The notes below the pieces were generated by a model that did no database searches, was not told the DNA's origin, and saw only the letters and a program-made list of their open reading frames with translations. Both the position numbers and the translations under genes were made by a program. A stretch of DNA of 10,261 nucleotides from Methanocorpusculum sp. (lineage in GTDB: Archaea > Halobacteriota > Methanomicrobia > Methanomicrobiales > Methanocorpusculaceae), in the NCBI GenBank assembly GCA_017622255.1, contig JAGARL010000057.1, forward strand, positions 1 to 10,261. Reading direction: 5' to 3'. Positions 5,374 through 10,261 of this stretch are shown here, one piece after another; position 1 is the stretch's first letter; each line of letters opens with the position of its first letter.

Positions 5374-5584
5374 GGCTGTTCTTCTTTCTCTGACGAAAGA
5401 GGAAGCAGTGGTTCTTTCCGACTGGCTGTATCGAAACAGCAGGAAGAGAGAATATTTTGCTGACGCGGCAGAGCAGACTGTCTTCTGGGGCATTGAATGT
5501 ATGCTGGAAAAGGTTCTCTCTCCGGAAGAGACCGGGGCGGATGCGGTGCGGACAGCGAAGAAAGGTTTGATGCAGACAGACTGA
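5360..5584 (+). CDS. Small helical protein of unknown function
   Basis: 74 residues from the ATG at 5360 (MTKSEAVLLSLTKEEAVVLSDWLYR); the same frame also has ATGs at 5342 and 5348, which would lengthen the overlap with the preceding gene. I prefer 5360 because it leaves a 14-base overlap and discards a lysine-rich, artificial-looking extension produced by the acidic tail of the upstream frame. The pattern LTKEEAVVLSDWLYRN...DAAEQTVFWGIECMLEKVL recalls small bacterial and archaeal proteins with 'EALVL..WL...AEQ.VLW.LE..LE', which have no known function. It is mostly helical and soluble, with no cysteines beyond one. The overlap implies co-expression with the DUF5806-like protein, so the two may act together. 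Confidence 0.65.
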   Translation: MTKSEAVLLSLTKEEAVVLSDWLYRNSRKREYFADAAEQTVFWGIECMLEKVLSPEETGADAVRTAKKGLMQTD

Positions 5585-5593
5585 GAACCCCCT

Positions 5594-5603
5594 CTTTTAT
5601 ACC
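5594..5603 (+). promoter_or_regulatory. Candidate TATA box for the MgtE-type gene
   Basis: CTTTTATACC lies about 57 bases before the ATG at 5657, in a 72-base spacer that is much more A/T-rich than its flanks. A start of transcription near 5622-5626 would leave a leader of about 30 bases carrying the Shine-Dalgarno at 5644. Confidence 0.45.
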
Positions 5604-5643
5604 TTTTAACGACTAATAGTTATTCACTATGTGCTTAGAGAAT

Positions 5644-5650
5644 GAGGTGA
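5644..5650 (+). promoter_or_regulatory. Ribosome binding site GAGGTGA of the MgtE-type gene
   Basis: GAGGTGA is an excellent match to the archaeal anti-Shine-Dalgarno and stands 6 bases before the ATG at 5657, fixing that start. Confidence 0.8.
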
Positions 5651-5656
5651 GTCTGG

Positions 5657-6868
5657 ATGACCCTGGTCATAGATGTCGAAGCCTTCAGAGAAAAGCACAG
5701 GGAATTCTTCACCGGATTCTGGACGCTCTTAATTAGTGTCAGTTTATCTTTTATCGCCGGAATTTACTTAGGTTCGGTCAACGAAGTTCTGCTGTTAATT
5801 CCGGGACTTATGGTTCTCGTAACTCCTTCGATTAACATGCGGGGGGCTATTGCCGGAATTTTAACCTCGCGTCTTTCCTCCTCCATGCACCTTGGAGCGT
5901 TTGAAGTGGACTTCAAGCGAAACTCGGAGCTGGGAGACAACCTGCGGGCATCGCTGATTTTGACCGTTGTCATCTCCGCGGCATTGGCAATATTTGGAAA
6001 AATCATCTGTATTCTGACCGGAACAGAGGTCATTGGTATTGCAGAGATGATTATCATCTCGGTAATCTCCGGAACACTCGCCGGAATTCTGGTAACCGTG
6101 GTCGGTGTCTTGGTCAGTATCATCTGCTATAGGAAGTTCTGGGATCTGGATATGGTTGGAGCGCCGACGGTGACAACGTTGGGCGATATCGTAACGCTTC
6201 CCTTCCTGGTGGTAACCGCCCTTATTGTCATGCAGCTTCCCTTTATCGGAAAGGCGGTTTTAGGGGCACTGGTTCTGCTGATGATTATCTGGGCGTTTGT
6301 CTCCTTCAAACGCGGAACGCGGACCATGATGGATGTCTTACGGGAAGGTCTCCCGCTTCTGCTTCCCTTATCACTCCTTGGAATTACCGCAGGTGTTCTC
6401 TACACCAGCCAGCTCGAGTCGCTGATTGCCGCAGCAGCAGTGCTGATTCTGATATCTCCTTTCATGAACGGCTGCGGTTCGATTGGCGGAATTTTAACCT
6501 CCCGGATTGGAACTGAGATGCACATGGGTCTGATTGATCCGGTGCTTTTCCCGCAGAAGACGGTCCTGAAACACTTCGGCGAAAACTACCTCTACTCCAT
6601 CATCTTCCTGCCGCTGATGGGGGCAATCGCACATTACGCAGCTCTGCTTCTTGGAATTACCACGCCGGGACTGGTGCTGATGATTCTGCTGTCTCTCTTC
6701 GCCGGTCTGCTGGTTGTGACCGTGATGAACCTGCTTGGATACTATACTGCAGTCATCACCTACCGCAGAGGATTTGACCCGGACAACTTCGGAGTCCCGG
6801 TGGTTACGAGTTCTATTGATTTAATCGGTGCAACCTGCCTGCTTGCAGTGATGATGCTTCTGCTCTAA
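5657..6868 (+). CDS. MgtE/SLC41-type divalent cation permease with two tandem MgtE repeats
   Basis: 403 residues, an integral membrane protein with about ten hydrophobic segments. Two MgtE-type integral domains stand in tandem. Repeat 1 has PSINMRGAIAGILTSRLSSSMHLG (57-80, given here as the signature) and GAPTVTTLGDIVT (168-180); repeat 2 has SPFMNGCGSIGGILTSRIG (267-285) and GVPVVTSSIDLIG (379-391). D177 and D388 are placed like the pore aspartate that binds Mg in bacterial MgtE. The cytoplasmic N and CBS domains that gate bacterial MgtE are absent, so regulation must differ; the arrangement resembles eukaryotic SLC41 and archaeal COG1824 permeases. Bacterial MgtE dimerises to build the pore, whereas this protein carries both halves in one chain. 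Probable substrate Mg2+ or another divalent cation. It has its own promoter and Shine-Dalgarno, and its stop is 6 bases from that of convergent truD. Confidence 0.88.
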   Translation: MTLVIDVEAFREKHREFFTGFWTLLISVSLSFIAGIYLGSVNEVLLLIPGLMVLVTPSINMRGAIAGILTSRLSSSMHLGAFEVDFKRNSELGDNLRASLILTVVISAALAIFGKIICILTGTEVIGIAEMIIISVISGTLAGILVTVVGVLVSIICYRKFWDLDMVGAPTVTTLGDIVTLPFLVVTALIVMQLPFIGKAVLGALVLLMIIWAFVSFKRGTRTMMDVLREGLPLLLPLSLLGITAGVLYTSQLESLIAAAAVLILISPFMNGCGSIGGILTSRIGTEMHMGLIDPVLFPQKTVLKHFGENYLYSIIFLPLMGAIAHYAALLLGITTPGLVLMILLSLFAGLLVVTVMNLLGYYTAVITYRRGFDPDNFGVPVVTSSIDLIGATCLLAVMMLLL

Positions 6869-6874
6869 AAAAAA
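6867..6874 (-). terminator. T8 terminator of the pth2-truD operon
   Basis: On the minus strand the truD stop is followed at once by eight T residues, a typical archaeal intrinsic terminator. The tract also covers the last two bases of the convergent mgtE-type stop codon, so it is packed into a 6-base gap. Confidence 0.6.
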
Positions 6875-8143
6875 TTAAACCATGGAGGCAGGGTCTGCCT
6901 GCATGTATTCTCTGGCAACCGTTGTTGCATAGTGCCCCGGAGGAAGGGTGAAGGAAAGCACAACATCAGTTCCCAAAACCTCTGCTGCGACATCTGCTTC
7001 CAGCGAGATTCTCCGGTGGAAGCCGTCGTAGTTTGTTTTCACAAAAGCGGCCGCTAAGTCAAAGTCCTGCATGGCAATTCCGTCCTTTTCCATCAGGGCA
7101 AACATTTCCTCTTCCAGCGGACCGGCTGCTACGGGCAGGGTTTTTCCGGGCATCCATCCGACAACAAAACATCTGCCGCGCTTCATGTGCTGCCGTGCGG
7201 TTGGAAGATTCTTTTCGGTTACGCGGTCCACACGGCCGTTGGCAAAAATCAGATGCTCGCCAATCCGCGGTTCATTAAGAGGCGTTTCTTCTCCGCAGCG
7301 GGCGGAAACTGCCATGTTGAAGAGCCAGGACTGGTATGCCGAGACGAACATGGAAAGCAGTTTCGGCGGGAGGGACTGCAGTGCCGCACCGAAATCCTCG
7401 CGCTTTTTCATAAGCGAATCAAGCATGATTCTCTCATAAGAGAGATGCACTGGCAGGTCATGCAGGGCTTCTTTGGCATCGCCGGTCTCGCGGAAGCGGG
7501 CACGGGCTTTCTTGATTTCGTCTGATTCGTACGGGAAGGCATCGCCGACATAGAGGTCAACTGCTTCTTTGTACTCTCCGCGTAAGATGTGGTATCCCAT
7601 CCGGTGAGTGATGGGTTTTAAGGCTCCGAACCGCTGGAGACCGAAGTAGTTCGGAATTCCTGTCTTAACGGCGGCGGTAATCTCTGCGGTCTTTTCTGCA
7701 AGACCGTCTTCTTCGCATCCGCGAAGGGTAAGTCTGAACCGGTTTCCTTCAAGGTTTCCAAGGCCCAGCGAAAACTGATGCGTTGCAACCGGGGTTATTT
7801 CGATATCTTTGATTGCAAGCGCCTCAATCTGTTCCTTTTGCACATCGTAGAGCGAGACGTACTGCGTGGTTACCGCGTTACGGTCTTTGGTTCCTGCCCA
7901 GCCGAAACGTTTCGGGCTGATGTGGAGGCGGTTGGTGATTTCGCGGACGGCGTGCTGATGCTCCCAGGATTTCTTGGTTAAGCGGCAGATGGTGTACGGT
8001 CCGGTATTGGTGAAGGTAATTGGCAGTTCCTCGACGATGAAGTCTTCGGGAACGGCTCTGAGTTTTCCGCCGATTCCAACGCAGTCTGCGGCATAGTATC
8101 CGATTCCAAGTTCGGTTTCCCTGTCGTATGGTGATTTGCGCAT
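6875..8143 (-). CDS. truD: tRNA pseudouridine(13) synthase TruD
   Basis: 422 residues, normal for archaeal TruD. It isomerises uridine 13 (and in some archaea other uridines) of tRNA to pseudouridine. The N-terminal stretch GGKLRAVPEDFIVEEL (25-40) is the family's opening motif. The catalytic motif GWAGTKDRNAVTTQ (81-94) contains the nucleophile D87. PNYFGLQRFG (164-173) is the third signature, followed by the TRUD insertion domain (roughly 175-330), and the catalytic domain resumes to the end (FVKTNYDGFHRRISL). Cytoplasmic, no special N-terminus. The ATG lies only 2 bases after the pth2 stop, without a Shine-Dalgarno, so translation probably depends on termination at pth2. A T8 run directly follows the stop. 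Confidence 0.95.
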   Translation of the reverse strand: MRKSPYDRETELGIGYYAADCVGIGGKLRAVPEDFIVEELPITFTNTGPYTICRLTKKSWEHQHAVREITNRLHISPKRFGWAGTKDRNAVTTQYVSLYDVQKEQIEALAIKDIEITPVATHQFSLGLGNLEGNRFRLTLRGCEEDGLAEKTAEITAAVKTGIPNYFGLQRFGALKPITHRMGYHILRGEYKEAVDLYVGDAFPYESDEIKKARARFRETGDAKEALHDLPVHLSYERIMLDSLMKKREDFGAALQSLPPKLLSMFVSAYQSWLFNMAVSARCGEETPLNEPRIGEHLIFANGRVDRVTEKNLPTARQHMKRGRCFVVGWMPGKTLPVAAGPLEEEMFALMEKDGIAMQDFDLAAAFVKTNYDGFHRRISLEADVAAEVLGTDVVLSFTLPPGHYATTVAREYMQADPASMV

Positions 8144-8145
8144 GG

Positions 8146-8511
8146 TTAGAGGAGTTTTAAGTCAGCAGTGATTTTATCCATGATGTCCCGTTTTGCAGGG
8201 CCGATTCCCAGGGCCGTAACCGAGCCTGCCGGAATTTCGGTCATTCCTGCATCGATGATTAACGAGCAGGGAACGCCTAAGAGTTCCGCCTGGGCTTTTA
8301 AGACATAGAGTGTTCTCTCATCCGGTGCTTTGAGGGCCACTTTTTTCTGTCCTTCCCGCATCCATTCCTTTTTGTCCGCAAGAGAGGTCTTCTCAAAGGC
8401 GCCGATAGAAGCGTGGGCTGCCTGGGCGCACATTTTACCGCAGCTCATCTTTAAATCCGTGCGGAGGATGATACACTGTTTGTATTTGAAAATCTCTTCA
8501 CCGCCGTGCAT
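8146..8511 (-). CDS. pth2: Peptidyl-tRNA hydrolase, archaeal/eukaryotic type (Pth2)
   Basis: 121 residues from the ATG at 8511, the standard Pth2 length. It releases peptides from prematurely dissociated peptidyl-tRNA so the tRNA can be reused. Seen: FKYKQCIILRTDLKMSCGKMCAQAAHAS, the family's N-terminal strand and helix with the catalytic-region lysine and histidine; then LIIDAGMTEIPAGSVTALGIGPA and the closing KITADLKLL (I name these by position: near residues 83-105 and 113-121). The frame extends upstream to an ATG at 8595, but those 28 extra residues (MSREEERRQNIQPAP...) have no place in the family. A TTTTATC element about 28 bases before 8511 suggests a leaderless message. It is the first gene of an operon with truD, divergent from mcm. 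Confidence 0.93.
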   Translation of the reverse strand: MHGGEEIFKYKQCIILRTDLKMSCGKMCAQAAHASIGAFEKTSLADKKEWMREGQKKVALKAPDERTLYVLKAQAELLGVPCSLIIDAGMTEIPAGSVTALGIGPAKRDIMDKITADLKLL

Positions 8512-8533
8512 ATGAGGAATTATATTGGCGGGC

Positions 8534-8546
8534 CTATCAGATAAAA
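8534..8546 (-). promoter_or_regulatory. Candidate TATA box for pth2-truD
   Basis: CTTTTATCTG on the minus strand is centred about 28 bases upstream of the ATG at 8511, so transcription would begin at or next to that ATG. This agrees with the absence of a Shine-Dalgarno and with the family's expected start. Confidence 0.5.
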
Positions 8547-8603
8547 GGAGAGGAGCGGGTTGGATGTTCTGTCTTCTTTCTTCCTCCCGGCTCATCCAAA
8601 GCC

Positions 8604-8610
8604 CTTATCC
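8604..8610 (+). promoter_or_regulatory. Possible TATA element for mcm
   Basis: CTTATCC within the 134-base divergent spacer is the best A/T-rich candidate upstream of mcm, about 39 bases before the GTG. It is weak, and the spacer shows no clearer candidate on the plus strand. Confidence 0.25.
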
Positions 8611-8634
8611 CCGTACACATCAAATAGTTACCAC

Positions 8635-8641
8635 AAGGAGG
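8635..8641 (+). promoter_or_regulatory. Ribosome binding site AAGGAGG that fixes the mcm GTG start
   Basis: AAGGAGG stands 4 bases before the GTG at 8646. This is the strongest Shine-Dalgarno in the window and shows that the mcm frame begins at a non-ATG codon. Confidence 0.8.
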
Positions 8642-8645
8642 AAGT

Positions 8646-10261
8646 GTGGAAGAACTCGAAGTAATCGACAGAGCCGAACAATGGGCAGGCTTTCTGAAAA
8701 AGAAATGCAAAGCCCAGCTCAACAAGGTTTCCCGTGAATTTCCGAGCACCCGGTCTATTGAAATCGGGTATGATGTTCTGGAAAAATATGGAAAGATTGG
8801 AACAATCCTGGCAGATGACCTGCTCGAACATCCGGGAAAGACGTTAAACGATATCAAAGACGCAATCCGCGCCGCTCACTTAATCTCCGGAAAGGATGTG
8901 GAAGGAAACGATATCTCGGATGAGATTATCAGCAAGACAAACATCCGCTTTGTCCACCTTCCAAGAAAAACCTTAATCCGCGACATCCGTTCCGAACACA
9001 TCAACAAGTTCATCAGCATTGACGGAATCATCCGACGGGTAACCGAAGTCCGTCCGCGTCTGGTGATTGGAGCATTCCGCTGTGCCAACGGGCATATCAC
9101 CACGAAGGCGCAGGAGTACGGAAGCTACAGCGAACCGGATATGTGCGGCAACGCGGAGTGTACGCAGAAGAAGCTCGAACTCATCCAGGGGCTTTCGACC
9201 TTCATCGACTCGCAGAAGATTCGTGTTCAGGAGACGCCAGAAGGTCTCCGCGGGGGAGAACAGCCGCAGACGATTGACATCGACTGCATTGATGATATCT
9301 GCGGAACGGTAACGCCGGGAGACCGTGTCATCATCAACGGAATCCTGCGAAGCGTTCAGCGGGTTCAGAACGGGCAGAAGAGTACGGTCTTTGACCTGTA
9401 TGTGGAATGCAACTCGATTGAAATCTCCGTCAAGGAGTTCGAAGAGGTTAACATCACCGAAGAGGATGAGGCGGCAATTGTCGAGATGGCAAAAGACCCC
9501 GGAATCTACGGGAAGATTGCCCGCTCGATTGCCCCGACGATTTACGGAAACGATGATGTCAAGGAGGCTATCGCCTTACAGCTCTTCGGCGGCATTGCCA
9601 AGGAGATGCCGGACGGAAGCAGTCTTCGAGGCGATATCCACATGCTTCTTGTGGGAGATCCGGGTATTGCAAAGTCCCAGATTCTGCGCTATGTCATCAA
9701 GCTTGCCCCGCGCGGGGTGTATACGTCTGGAAAATCCGCATCGTCTGCCGGTCTGACAGCAGCGGCCGTCAAGGATGACTTAGGAGACGGACGCTGGACG
9801 CTGGAAGCCGGAGCTCTGGTTCTTGCCGACAAAGGAATGGCGGCGGTCGATGAAATGGATAAGATGCAGAAGGATGACCGTTCCTCCCTGCACGAGGCTA
9901 TGGAACAGCAGTCCATCTCGATTGCGAAGGCGGGAATCAACGCAACGCTGCGAACCCGCTGTTCGCTTTTGGGAGCCGCCAACCCGAAGCTTGGACGCTT
10001 TGATGAGTACTCCAACATCTCCGAGCAGATTAACATGCCGCCGTCGCTTCTTTCCCGTTTCGACCTCATCTTCATCTTAAAGGATGAGCCCAACGAAACC
10101 CGCGATTTAAACATCGCAAACCACATCTTAAAGTCCCACTCGGCGGGAGAGAAGATTATGCGGCACAAGAAGTATCCGATTCCGGGAGCGGATGAGGAAT
10201 ACTTCCGCCAGGAGCTTGCCCCGGTTACCGCGGAAATCGATGCGGTGATGCTGAGAAAGTA
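8646..10261 (+). CDS. mcm: Replicative DNA helicase MCM (3' end beyond window)
   Basis: At least 538 residues from a GTG start; the frame is open to the window edge, so the C-terminal lid and winged helix are missing. MCM forms hexamers that unwind DNA at the replication fork. The N-terminal A domain comes first (VEELEVIDRAEQWAGFL). The zinc site is C146-X3-H150-X16-C167-X4-C172, the His-Cys3 type known in archaeal MCM. The OB fold and N-C linker follow (to about 285). In the AAA+ domain: Walker A GDPGIAKS (337-344, K343), TSGKSASSAGLTAAAVKDD helix-2/pre-sensor region, Walker B VDEMDK with D402-E403, sensor 1 N446 (GAANPK) and arginine finger R471 (SLLSRFDL). All catalytic residues are intact and no intein is visible up to the edge. 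AAGGAGG at 8635 supports the GTG. The gene is divergent from pth2-truD. Confidence 0.96.
   Translation, partial: MEELEVIDRAEQWAGFLKKKCKAQLNKVSREFPSTRSIEIGYDVLEKYGKIGTILADDLLEHPGKTLNDIKDAIRAAHLISGKDVEGNDISDEIISKTNIRFVHLPRKTLIRDIRSEHINKFISIDGIIRRVTEVRPRLVIGAFRCANGHITTKAQEYGSYSEPDMCGNAECTQKKLELIQGLSTFIDSQKIRVQETPEGLRGGEQPQTIDIDCIDDICGTVTPGDRVIINGILRSVQRVQNGQKSTVFDLYVECNSIEISVKEFEEVNITEEDEAAIVEMAKDPGIYGKIARSIAPTIYGNDDVKEAIALQLFGGIAKEMPDGSSLRGDIHMLLVGDPGIAKSQILRYVIKLAPRGVYTSGKSASSAGLTAAAVKDDLGDGRWTLEAGALVLADKGMAAVDEMDKMQKDDRSSLHEAMEQQSISIAKAGINATLRTRCSLLGAANPKLGRFDEYSNISEQINMPPSLLSRFDLIFILKDEPNETRDLNIANHILKSHSAGEKIMRHKKYPIPGADEEYFRQELAPVTAEIDAVMLRK

Noticed and set aside
8512..8595. Pth2 with a 28-residue N-terminal extension (start at 8595)
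   Set aside because: The family begins at the FKYKQCIIL strand, and the extension would run through the likely TATA box of the gene.
9067..9756. Arginine- and serine-rich plus-strand frames and a minus-strand frame at 9689-10168 overlapping mcm
   Set aside because: Out-of-frame readings of mcm with biased composition and no domains; the GTG-started mcm frame is open throughout with all helicase motifs.
1..10261. CRISPR array, tRNA or rRNA genes, insertion sequences, second dif copy
   Set aside because: Read for direct repeats with spacers, cloverleaf/CCA patterns, transposase motifs and further GCGCATAA/TTATGCGC arms; none seen.

Overview
The window comes from a euryarchaeal chromosome, most likely a methanogen of the order Methanomicrobiales (a Methanocorpusculum-like organism is my guess). 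This rests on an archaeal MCM replicative helicase, a GHMP protein related to the methanopterin enzyme RFAP synthase, an MJ_1487-type B12/radical SAM protein, the small subunit of archaeal phosphomevalonate dehydratase, an archaeal Xer recombinase, Pth2 and TruD. Coding is dense, and the core genes sampled are about 50-52% GC.

Layout. 29-1524 (+): phosphomevalonate dehydratase small subunit, overlapped in ATGA fashion by a B12-binding/radical SAM gene. 1529-2611 (-): an RFAP-synthase-like GHMP protein, convergent with the radical SAM gene. 2612-3782: an AT-rich stretch (sampled lines 30-37% GC) with an isolated PD-(D/E)XK nuclease gene on the minus strand, the decayed C-terminal remnant of a second such gene, and a perfect 28-bp dif-type recombination site. 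3783-4697 (+): xerA, starting 37 bases after that site. 4771-5584 (+): a DUF5806-like protein and an overlapping small helical protein. 5657-6868 (+): a two-repeat MgtE-type cation permease. 8511-6875 (-): pth2-truD, a two-gene translation/tRNA-modification operon ending in a T8 run. 8646-window end (+): the MCM helicase, divergent from pth2, starting at GTG behind a strong Shine-Dalgarno and cut off by the window edge.

How it fits together. Most of the window is housekeeping: isoprenoid synthesis, tRNA maturation and rescue, replication and cation transport. The part that most deserves a second look is the xerA neighbourhood. The site at 3718-3745 has two perfectly inverted 11-bp arms around a 6-bp centre and resembles bacterial dif. 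It sits against the likely xerA promoter, so one element may be both the chromosome-dimer-resolution site and an operator for its own recombinase. The adjacent AT-rich nuclease plus remnant suggests foreign DNA accumulating beside dif. A second unexplained signal is a 24-bp element (22 of 24 identical) found once upstream of the GHMP gene and once upstream of the DUF5806-like gene, in opposite orientations about 2 kb apart, each oriented toward its gene.
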